A DNA stretch of 12,385 bases from contig DATEGY010000314.1 of the NCBI GenBank assembly GCA_035279865.1, positions 1 to 12,385 of the forward strand, given 5' to 3'. Positions 1-6,544 of the stretch are shown here, one piece after another. A program made the translations under genes and the position numbers. The first letter of the stretch is position 1. Each line of letters begins with the position of its first letter. The stretch comes from 40CM-2-70-7 sp035279865. Its GTDB lineage: Bacteria > Gemmatimonadota > Gemmatimonadetes > Gemmatimonadales > GWC2-71-9. The notes below the pieces were generated by a model. The model was not told the origin of the DNA, searched no databases, and saw only the letters and a list, made by a program, of their open reading frames with translations.

Positions 1-1
1 C

Positions 2-550
2 CGCCACGTCCGCACCCCGGCCGAGGTAGACCAGGGCGGAGTCGGTGTTCCCGGCCCCGGCGTAGAGCTGGCCGAGCTGGAAGTCCGCCCGGGGGTTTTT
101 CGGGAGCAGGCGCCGGGAGAGCTGCAACAGCATCACGGCGGAGTCGTTCTTGCTGGCCTGCCAGGCCGTCATCCCCGCGCTGAACGCGTCGTTCCACGAG
201 CCCTGCCGGAATTGCACCAGCGTGTCGGCGCACTGCGGAGCCAGCTTTTCCACCCGCGCGAACGCGGTGTCCGCACCCCAGGGATTGTGCGTCTCCTGGT
301 AGTATCGGGCGAGGTAATACCAGGCGACGGGGTTCTGGTCCTGGTGATTGTCGGTGATGCTGCGCTCCGCCACATCCTTGACCTGCGCCAGCATCCGGTC
401 GCGCTGGTCGGGCTTCTCCTCCGCGAGATGCAGATTCAGGGGCGCACTGTTGAGGCGGAAGAAATTGGGACTGAGGTCACACTTGGCGGACTGGGCACCC
501 GCCACGATGGGAAAGGCCAGGGACAGGGCGACGACGGCGTACGAGCGCAT
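2..550 (-). CDS. Secreted TPR-repeat protein (N-terminal part, runs off window)
   Basis: This open frame of 183 codons starts at ATG 550-548 and continues past the left edge. A purine-rich AGAGGGG lies just upstream of the ATG (SD spacing about 4-6 nt). The first ~20 residues (MRSYAVVALSLAFPIVAGAQ) form a typical Sec signal peptide, so the product is probably exported. The mature part begins with a Cys at residue 24 in a CDL motif. It continues with TPR-like helical pairs, including WYYLARYYQE around residues 90-100 and a LGQLYAGAGNTDSALVYLGRG repeat at the visible end. It is clearly a paralogue of the complete 505-residue protein at 4181-2664: the two share the CDL start, the AWYYL.RYY block, FAR.E.LAP.C and DSALVYL in the same order. 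The function is unknown. TPR arrays usually mediate protein contacts, and here that would be outside the cytoplasm. The C-terminus cannot be seen. Confidence 0.85.
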   Translation of the reverse strand, partial: MRSYAVVALSLAFPIVAGAQSAKCDLSPNFFRLNSAPLNLHLAEEKPDQRDRMLAQVKDVAERSITDNHQDQNPVAWYYLARYYQETHNPWGADTAFARVEKLAPQCADTLVQFRQGSWNDAFSAGMTAWQASKNDSAVMLLQLSRRLLPKNPRADFQLGQLYAGAGNTDSALVYLGRGADVA

Positions 551-580
551 GGGTCCCCTCTGGGTTGGTCGGTGTACGGC

Positions 581-660
581 TGTACCCCCGGGCTTGCGCC
601 CGGGGTTGGCAACGGCCAGAGCACCAAAGCAACGAACCCCGGGCGTGAGCCCGGGGTTAT
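581..660. repeat. Inverted pair of REP-like hairpins (REPIN-like)
   Basis: Two GC-rich hairpins lie head to head in the 140-nt gap between the tRNA and the left-edge gene. Hairpin 1 has an 8-bp stem CCCCGGGC/GCCCGGGG (586-593 with 598-605, loop TTGC). Hairpin 2 has a 10-bp stem AACCCCGGGC/GCCCGGGGTT (635-644 with 649-658, loop GTGA). Read on opposite strands, the 22-nt units 586-607 (plus) and 656-635 (minus) match at 20 of 22 positions, differing only in the loop. They are therefore two copies of one element in inverted orientation, 27 nt apart. This is the architecture of REPINs mobilised by RAYT-type transposases. A GTAG tetranucleotide lies on the minus strand at 669-666, before hairpin 2, as at the foot of many REPs, though about 7 nt further out than in E. 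coli. No RAYT gene is in the window. The hairpins may also affect read-through from the tRNA. Confidence 0.7.
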
Positions 661-690
661 ACGATCTACCTAGACGCCATGAATGTCGAG

Positions 691-762
<72 letters not shown>

Positions 763-771
763 GAATCTCGG

Positions 772-800
772 AATATGGCCGGGGCCCCACACCCCGTCAA
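772..800 (-). promoter_or_regulatory. sigma70-type promoter of tRNA-Gly
   Basis: On the minus strand, TTGACG (800-795, five of six matches to TTGACA) is followed by exactly 17 nt and then CATATT (777-772, four of six matches to TATAAT). The expected start of transcription is near 765, only a few nucleotides before the tRNA at 762, so the precursor would have almost no 5' leader. The -35 box overlaps the TGA stop codon of the ClC gene (799-797). This is predicted from sequence only, but the spacing and position relative to the tRNA are those of a genuine promoter. Confidence 0.7.
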
Positions 801-2662
801 CGGGAACGATCGACCCAAAGCCGCCGGACGTCGATTCCCTGCACCGCATGATGGGCCTCTTCGAGTCGCGATTCATGAGCGCGGAGGAGGTCGCTGCGCG
901 TGATGATGCCGATGATGGCGTGCGGGTCCGCCGATGACACGACTGGCAGCCTTCCCACACCGTGTATGACCATCATGTCGGCCGCGGCGCGGAGGGACTG
1001 ACCTTCGGTCACCGTCACCGTCTCGCGCTTGATCAGGTCCTTGATCAACTCGGGACCGGCGGCCGGTTGGAGGTCGCGGCGGGTGATGACGCCGATCAGC
1101 TCCCCGCCCTCTCCCACGACGGGGAAGCCCTGGTGACTCGATCCCGGGACGGCCGAGTCGAGCCACCGGCGAACGTCGGCGACGGTATCCTCCCCTGCCA
1201 CCGTGGAGACCGGCGCCCGCATCCGCGCGCCGACGACGGTGCCCTCGAGCGGATCGACCCCGTACTCGCTGATCACGCGTACGCCCCGGTCCACGATCTT
1301 CCGGGTCATGATCGTCTCACGCATCGAGAGGTAGGACACGAGATAGGCCGCCGCGCCGCCTCCCAGCAGGGGCAGGATCGCCATCGGTTGGCGCGTTGCT
1401 TCCAACGCGAACACGACCGACGCGAGGAACGCCCGGGACGCGCCGGCGAACATCGCCGCCATACCGATCAGTGCGGCCACACGCAGATCGACCCCGGCTC
1501 CGGGCACCAGGTGGGCCGTCAGACTTCCCAGCGTGGCTCCGAGACCGCCACCGATGATGAACAACGGCGCGAGGGTTCCGCCGGACGTGCCGCTGCCGAG
1601 AGAGACCACCCACGACACGAACTTGAGCAGGAAGAGGGTGACCAGCGTTCCACCGAGGACCTGGCCGCCCAGCATGTCCGTGATGTTGTCGTAGCCCACC
1701 CCGAGCGTGCGGGGGGCGAAGTACCCCACCAGTCCGACCACGAAGGCGCCGAGCGCGGGCCACCACATCCAGTGAATGGGCAGGCGCTCGAACTGTTCTT
1801 CCACCCAGTAGACGCCGTGCGTCACCCAGACCGAGGCCAGTCCCACCACGCCGCCAAGGACGACGTAGGTCGAGAGGGCACCCACGCCAGGGGCCGCCAC
1901 GTCCGGCATCGGGAACACCGGGAGGGGGCCCCCGAACGCCAGGCGCACGCCGGTGGCGGTGACGGCCGCCAGGGCGACGGGAATGAGGGACGCGGGGCGG
2001 TACTCGAAGAGCAGCAGCTCGACGGCAAGGAGTACGGAGGAGATCGGCGCCCCGAAGGTCGCCGCCATGCCGGCCGCCGCTCCCGCCGCCAGGAGGGTCT
2101 TCCGTTCGCCGCCCGTGGTCTTGAGGAGCTGACCCAGGAGCGATCCCAGTGCCCCGCCCGTGGCGATGATCGGGCCCTCGGCGCCGAACGGTCCTCCCGT
2201 GCCGATGGCGATGGCCGCGGAAATCGGCTTCAGCACCGTGAGGCGCGCGGGAATGCGGCTCTGGTTGGTGAGCACCTGCTCCATGGCTTCGGGAATGCCG
2301 TGGCCGCGGATCCCCGCGGAACCATAGCGGGCGAGGACGCCCACCACGAGTCCTCCGGCGACCGGCACCAGAAGCACCCACCAGCCGAGGTGGTTGCCTG
2401 CCGGCGAGGCGAAGGAAGTGGAAAACCGCCCGTAGAAGCTGAGGTTGGTAATGAAGCCGATGAGGCGGATCAGGACCTGGGCGACCAGGCCGGCTGCCGC
2501 CGCCACCACCATCGCGAGGGCCCCGATGACGAGGACTCGCCGATCGGCCTGCGTTGCTCCACCCAGGATGCCCGCGTGCGCCAGCGTGGGCCCGAGGGAG
2601 GGAGCGACCGGGACGGCACCCGCCGTCCCTGCCGCCCCCACCGGCCCCTCGGCCGCGCTCAC
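797..2662 (-). CDS. ClC-family chloride channel/transporter with C-terminal CBS pair
   Basis: This is an inner-membrane ClC-type anion channel or exchanger of 621 residues with about ten hydrophobic helices. The three family signatures are present: GHGIP (120-124, the usual GSGIP position), GAEGP (160-164) with the gating Glu at 162, and GGTLAP (361-366, equivalent to GxFxP). Two cytoplasmic CBS domains follow (about 481-532 and 541-594, each ending in GVITRRDL or GIITRSDL), which in this family sense nucleotides or regulate gating. At the second proton-site position of E. coli ClC (E203) this protein appears to have Leu (216, after E215 in AVELLL). That fits a channel-like subgroup, but transport mode cannot be decided. 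I chose the GTG at 2662-2660: it follows the upstream TPR gene's TGA by one base, and a GGGG lies 7 nt before it. The ATG at 2743 would overlap that gene by 80 nt and adds no conserved sequence. It is the last protein gene of the run. Confidence 0.93.
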   Translation of the reverse strand: MSAAEGPVGAAGTAGAVPVAPSLGPTLAHAGILGGATQADRRVLVIGALAMVVAAAAGLVAQVLIRLIGFITNLSFYGRFSTSFASPAGNHLGWWVLLVPVAGGLVVGVLARYGSAGIRGHGIPEAMEQVLTNQSRIPARLTVLKPISAAIAIGTGGPFGAEGPIIATGGALGSLLGQLLKTTGGERKTLLAAGAAAGMAATFGAPISSVLLAVELLLFEYRPASLIPVALAAVTATGVRLAFGGPLPVFPMPDVAAPGVGALSTYVVLGGVVGLASVWVTHGVYWVEEQFERLPIHWMWWPALGAFVVGLVGYFAPRTLGVGYDNITDMLGGQVLGGTLVTLFLLKFVSWVVSLGSGTSGGTLAPLFIIGGGLGATLGSLTAHLVPGAGVDLRVAALIGMAAMFAGASRAFLASVVFALEATRQPMAILPLLGGGAAAYLVSYLSMRETIMTRKIVDRGVRVISEYGVDPLEGTVVGARMRAPVSTVAGEDTVADVRRWLDSAVPGSSHQGFPVVGEGGELIGVITRRDLQPAAGPELIKDLIKRETVTVTEGQSLRAAADMMVIHGVGRLPVVSSADPHAIIGIITRSDLLRAHESRLEEAHHAVQGIDVRRLWVDRSR

Positions 2663-2663
2663 G

Positions 2664-4181
2664 TCACGACCCCGCCTTGTACCGCCATGCGGCGATGTTG
2701 GCCCCGATCGCCTGGACGCTGAAGGCCGTGTTGCCTGCCGCATCCATGGCCGGGACGTCCTGGGTCTGGCTGGCGACCACCTTCCCGTGGGGATCCAGGA
2801 ATTCGAAGGTGACCTTCGCGGCGGCCGTCCTGGTCGTGTGGAAGTTCGTGAAGAGGCCGGTGATCGTGGCGTTCTGATCGCTCGGCTGGAATTGCCCCAC
2901 CGTCACTTCGAATGGGAGGAGGGAGTCCGCCAGCGTGATGTAATGGAGGGCGGAGTCGCTCCGGCCATGTTCCTGAAGGGCTTCGGCCATCAATTGCAGG
3001 GTCTTCCGGTTCATCGGGTCCACGGCGTACAGGCGCCGCGCCATGGCGAGCATGCTGTCCTTCTGGCCCGTCACCAGATAGGTGTTCGTCAGATTGTAGA
3101 TCGCGTCCCGGTAGTTCGGGTTCTTGGCCAGTCCGGCGCGGAAGGCCTGGATGGCGAGCGTGAACGCACCCTTCGAATTGACCGCATAGTCCGTCATCGC
3201 CTGCACGGTGGGTGGGTCGCACCGGCGCTTGATGGCCGCGGCCGTGAGCGCCGGACGGACCTTCCGGGCCTCATCCCGGCACTTCGATCCCATCTCCGCG
3301 GTGTCCGGAGACTGCGGTGCGGCGTTGTACATCGCGACACCGGCCGAGAACAGCGTGAGCGCATCGATGCTGTCCGCGTGCTGGAGCATTTCCTGGTAGA
3401 GCGCCCGCGCGGAGTCTGGATGACCCCCCGCCGCGAACGTATTGGCGAGCTGGGACACCGCACTCGGGTCGTTCGGATTGGCCTTGATATAGGCGCGGTA
3501 GACGGCCGCGGCGGAGTCGTAGTGCTTCTGCTGCTGCTCGGCGGCGGCGAGATTGAACATCAGGTCCTTGCGGTTCTTTTCGAACTTCGGGTCCTGGGCG
3601 AGCACCAACCCCTTGTTGAAGTACGTGGCCGCCGAATCGTATTGGCTGTTGTTGAAGAAGAGCGTGCCCATCAACGAGATGCCTTCGGGCTCCGCGGGGC
3701 TCACCTTGCCCGCCTGCTGGAGATACACCAGCGCCGAATCGGCTTTCCCACCGTTCAGGGCGTGCACCGCATTGTTGTAGATCGGCACCCAGGAGTTATG
3801 CCGCCAGTAGTAGATCTCGTCGTGGCACTTCGGCGCGAGTGCCTCGGCCCTGGCGAACGACGAGTCCATGCCCGACATGTCTTTCTCTTCGATGTAGTAG
3901 CGTCCGAGGTAGTACCACGCGCCGGCGTTCTTGTCCTGCCCGCCGGTGGTGACGGCCTGGTTGAGTACGCGGTAGGCGTCCTTGTACTCGCGCTCCTTCA
4001 CCTCGGGAAACTGGGTCTCCTTCCCCTTCTTCAAGTACACGACAGCGCTGGCGACCAGGAAGTGTCCCGCCCCCGGGAGGTCGCACTTGGGCGGGATCCA
4101 GTCGCCCTGCGCCAGGACCGGGCTCGCACCCGCGGCCACGAACGTCAGGCTCAGGACCCCCGTCAGCATCATCCGTCGCAT
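2664..4181 (-). CDS. Secreted TPR-repeat protein with C-terminal beta domain
   Basis: The product has 505 residues. Residues 1-25 form a Sec signal peptide (hydrophobic core LTGVLSLTFVAAGASPVLA, probable cleavage after AQ), so it is exported. Residues 60-420 are a series of TPR-like helix pairs with recurring A/G-Y-Asp-Ser-A signatures (ADSALVYL, YDSAATYF, YDSAAAVYRAYIKANPND, PDSARALYQ, SDSALHYI), typical of protein-protein interaction scaffolds. Residues 425-505 are predicted to be a beta-rich domain of FxLYD-like appearance. Four cysteines (33, 119, 301, 321) could form disulfides after export. It is paralogous to the truncated gene at 550-2. The start is fixed by AAGGAG at 4192-4187, 5 nt before the ATG. 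The preceding larC stop is only 2 nt upstream, so translation is probably coupled. No specific function is recognised. A role in envelope assembly or lipid or protein handling would be speculation. Confidence 0.88.
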   Translation of the reverse strand: MRRMMLTGVLSLTFVAAGASPVLAQGDWIPPKCDLPGAGHFLVASAVVYLKKGKETQFPEVKEREYKDAYRVLNQAVTTGGQDKNAGAWYYLGRYYIEEKDMSGMDSSFARAEALAPKCHDEIYYWRHNSWVPIYNNAVHALNGGKADSALVYLQQAGKVSPAEPEGISLMGTLFFNNSQYDSAATYFNKGLVLAQDPKFEKNRKDLMFNLAAAEQQQKHYDSAAAVYRAYIKANPNDPSAVSQLANTFAAGGHPDSARALYQEMLQHADSIDALTLFSAGVAMYNAAPQSPDTAEMGSKCRDEARKVRPALTAAAIKRRCDPPTVQAMTDYAVNSKGAFTLAIQAFRAGLAKNPNYRDAIYNLTNTYLVTGQKDSMLAMARRLYAVDPMNRKTLQLMAEALQEHGRSDSALHYITLADSLLPFEVTVGQFQPSDQNATITGLFTNFHTTRTAAAKVTFEFLDPHGKVVASQTQDVPAMDAAGNTAFSVQAIGANIAAWRYKAGS

Positions 4182-4183
4182 CG

Positions 4184-5365
4184 CTACTCCTTATGAGGTT
4201 GGGCCACGCGCGACTCCGCTTCCCGCTGCGCCGCACGTGCCACGTCGATGGGCGGCAGACCCAGCACCCGGGCGGCCGCCAGTACGTCATCGTATTCGGG
4301 TTTGACCCGGACGCCGTCCGGTCGTTCCAGGACCTTCACGCGAACCGCCACACCATCCGCCAGCTGCACGGAGATTTCGTGCCGCGGCAGCGTCGTACGC
4401 TCGGCACGCCACCGCCTCAGGCCGGCGGTCGGACTGTGGCGGAAGAGGGCGGCCGCCACGGCATCGACCTGGACCTCGGTGACCATCACCTCGACCCGCA
4501 GGCCCGGTCTTCCCTTCTTCATCTGCACCGGCCACATCTGCACGTCCACGGCGCCGGCTTCCACCAGCGCCTGCCGCAGCGGCTCCACGTATTCGGGACT
4601 CAGATCGTCGATGTCCGTAGCGAGCACCGTGACCGCCTCAGTCTGATCGGACGTCACGCCGAGGAGGACCCGCAACGCGTTCGGGTACTCCTGGGGATCG
4701 CGGTGCCCCGCGCCCCAGCCGCCCGCGGTCACGCGCCAGCGGGCGGGCGGGGCACCGACGGACAGCACTCGCAGGAGCGCTGCGCCGGTCGGCGTGGTCG
4801 CCTCACCGTGCACGGGTCCCTCGGAAACGAGGTCCAGACCCTCGAGGAGGATCGCCGTCGCCGGCGCTGGGACCGGCAGGCGTCCGTGCGCTGCGTCGAC
4901 CCAGCCATCCCCGACGGCCACCGGCCGGTGGAAGACTGCCTCCACACCGAGCCGCTCGAATCCTTCAATGGCGCCGACGATATCGAGCACCGCATCGACG
5001 GCGCCGACCTCATGGAGGTGAACCTTCTCCGGCGCCACCCCGTGCACCCGCCCTTCGGCTTCGCCGAGCAGCCGGAAAGCCTGCACCGCCCGCTGGCGCA
5101 CCGTTGCCGAGAGGGGCGCCTGCTCCACCAGCTTGACCAGCTGGCCGACATGCCGTCCGTGAGGCTGAGCCGGAATGTCGAATTCCACCTGCGTACACGA
5201 GACGCTGCAGCGCTTCGCGTCCCGCACGTTCACCCGGACCCCGTCGAGGCCCAGCCGTCCGGGAAGACCCTCCAGCCATGAGACGGGTACCCCGAGCGAC
5301 AGGAGAGCGCCCAGGGTCATGTCGCCACTGATACCGGCGGTGGGGTCGAGAACGGCGATCTTCAT
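4184..5365 (-). CDS. larC: LarC, nickel-pincer cofactor nickel-insertion protein
   Basis: This is a LarC/DUF111 protein of 393 residues, full length for the family. LarC is the CTP-dependent cyclometallase that inserts nickel into pyridinium-3,5-bisthiocarboxylic acid mononucleotide, completing the nickel-pincer cofactor first found in lactate racemase. Visible signatures are the N-terminal DPTAGISGDM (7-16), HLHEVGAVDAVLDIVGA (116-132), GEATTPTGAALL (187-198), DIDDLSPE (251-258) and KKGRPGLR (283-290). The C-terminal domain ends near residue 380. In Lactobacillus plantarum larC is split into two frames and needs a programmed frameshift; here it is one uninterrupted frame. No larA, larB or larE is in the window, so the partner enzyme is unknown. 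It follows thrC by 27 nt and is coupled to the downstream TPR gene. The start ATG 5365-5363 has only a weak SD but gives the canonical MKI N-terminus. Confidence 0.93.
   Translation of the reverse strand: MKIAVLDPTAGISGDMTLGALLSLGVPVSWLEGLPGRLGLDGVRVNVRDAKRCSVSCTQVEFDIPAQPHGRHVGQLVKLVEQAPLSATVRQRAVQAFRLLGEAEGRVHGVAPEKVHLHEVGAVDAVLDIVGAIEGFERLGVEAVFHRPVAVGDGWVDAAHGRLPVPAPATAILLEGLDLVSEGPVHGEATTPTGAALLRVLSVGAPPARWRVTAGGWGAGHRDPQEYPNALRVLLGVTSDQTEAVTVLATDIDDLSPEYVEPLRQALVEAGAVDVQMWPVQMKKGRPGLRVEVMVTEVQVDAVAAALFRHSPTAGLRRWRAERTTLPRHEISVQLADGVAVRVKVLERPDGVRVKPEYDDVLAAARVLGLPPIDVARAAQREAESRVAQPHKE
4187..4192 (-). promoter_or_regulatory. Shine-Dalgarno of the TPR gene, inside larC
   Basis: AAGGAG on the minus strand lies 5 nt before the ATG at 4181-4179. 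These six bases are also the last two sense codons of larC (Lys-Glu), directly followed by its TAG stop. This fixes the start of the TPR gene and points to translational coupling. Confidence 0.8.
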
Positions 5366-5392
5366 GGTCCGAAGACCTGAAATATAAACGGG

Positions 5393-6544
5393 TTAGCTGC
5401 GGTAGAGCCACCCGGCGCCAGTGTTGAAAATAACGACACGCTCGGGCGGCTTGATCGCACCCTGGGCGAGCAGGTCGACGGCCGCCGCCAATGCGGCGCC
5501 ACCCTCCGGAGCCGCGTCGATTCCCTCCCGCCGCTGCAGGTCCTCCGCTGCCCGTTCGAGCGCCTGGTCGGTGACGGCCACGGCTCCCCCGCCGCTCTCC
5601 CGCAACGCTTTGAGCATCAGGCGGTCACCTAGCGGGCCGGGGACTCGGAGTCCCGCGGCAACCGTCTCGGGATCGGGCCACGGCGTGCAGTGATCCGCAC
5701 CGGACTGGAAAGCTTGAACCACGGGGGCGCATCCCGTCGCCTGGACGGTGAACATCCGCGGCAGTCCGCCCCGGACCCATCCCGCCTCCCGCAGCTCCCC
5801 AAACGCCTTCCACATGCCGATCAAGCCGGTGCCGCCGCCCGTGGGATACACGATGACATCCGGGAGCGTCCATCCCATCTGCTCGGCGAGCTCCAGACCC
5901 AAAGTTTTCTTTCCCTCGATCCGGTACGGCTCACGCAGGGTGGACACGTCCACTGCCCCGGTCTCGGCGGAGTAGGCGCGGGCGGCCTTCCCGCAGTCTC
6001 CGATGTGACCCTCCACGAGCTGGAGATCGGCGCCGAAGCGCTTGATCTGGGAGAGGATGGTGGCCGGCGTCGTGGCGGGCGCGTAGACCCGCGCACGCAC
6101 GCCCGCTCGCGTCGCGTAGGCCGACAGTGCCACTCCGGCGTTGCCCGCGGTGGGGACAACGAACTGTTGGGCCCCGGCGAGTACGGCACGGGAGACGGCG
6201 GCGGCAAGGCCCCGCGCCTTGAACGAGCCGGTGGGATTCAGGCCTTCGTCCTTTACGAAGAGGTGCTCGAAGCCCAGCTGCCGGCCGAGTCGGTCCAGAG
6301 GCAGGAGCGGCGTGCATCCTTCTCCGAGCGTGACCGGTTGCTCGCCCTCGGCCAGGGGAAGCCATTCGCGGTACCGCCACATGTTCCTGCGGCGGTCTTT
6401 CAACAGGGACTTCGCTTCCGCGGAAGGGAGCGTCGGATACTTCACGAGATAGGGCGCACCGTCCTGCGGGCAGACGCCCGGCAGTCCGTCGGCGTTGCGG
6501 GTGTCGCCACAGCGGGAGCACGCCAGGGTCCAGGGCAGACTCAT
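5393..6544 (-). CDS. thrC: Threonine synthase (PLP-dependent)
   Basis: Threonine synthase converts O-phospho-L-homoserine to L-threonine in the cytoplasm using PLP. The 383-residue product shows the fold-type II pattern: Lys109 in NPTGSFKARG forms the Schiff base, PTAGNAG (131-137) is the substrate loop, and PTGGGTG (234-240) is the phosphate-binding loop. The segment EPYRIEGKKT near 205-214 is characteristic of threonine synthase as opposed to serine/threonine dehydratase. The N-terminus looks like a zinc-ribbon remnant with Cys9, Cys12 and Cys25, but Asp28 stands where a fourth Cys might be expected. I chose ATG 6544-6542, which shares one base with the uvrC TGA, because AAGGA lies 6 nt upstream; a GTG one codon earlier is closer to the SD than usual. 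thrA and thrB are not in the window. larC follows after 27 nt. Confidence 0.92.
   Translation of the reverse strand: MSLPWTLACSRCGDTRNADGLPGVCPQDGAPYLVKYPTLPSAEAKSLLKDRRRNMWRYREWLPLAEGEQPVTLGEGCTPLLPLDRLGRQLGFEHLFVKDEGLNPTGSFKARGLAAAVSRAVLAGAQQFVVPTAGNAGVALSAYATRAGVRARVYAPATTPATILSQIKRFGADLQLVEGHIGDCGKAARAYSAETGAVDVSTLREPYRIEGKKTLGLELAEQMGWTLPDVIVYPTGGGTGLIGMWKAFGELREAGWVRGGLPRMFTVQATGCAPVVQAFQSGADHCTPWPDPETVAAGLRVPGPLGDRLMLKALRESGGGAVAVTDQALERAAEDLQRREGIDAAPEGGAALAAAVDLLAQGAIKPPERVVIFNTGAGWLYRS

Noticed and set aside
581..660. The hairpins as an intrinsic terminator for the tRNA transcript
   Set aside because: On the minus strand the stems are followed by mixed sequence (CGTTGCTTTGG), not a clean T-run. 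Termination is possible but not supported.
551..690. Promoter for the left-edge TPR gene
   Set aside because: A TTGCCA and a TACAGC can be found, but they are 22 nt apart and separated by the hairpin. No acceptable -35/-10 pair was seen.
962..2722. 586-codon plus-strand open frame
   Set aside because: It is antisense to the ClC gene, whose minus-strand frame shows all family motifs. The plus frame reads as compositional noise.
2663..2743. ATG at 2743 as the start of the ClC gene
   Set aside because: It would overlap the TPR gene by 80 nt and add a non-conserved Arg/Ser/Pro-rich tail. The GTG at 2662 immediately after the TPR stop fits better.
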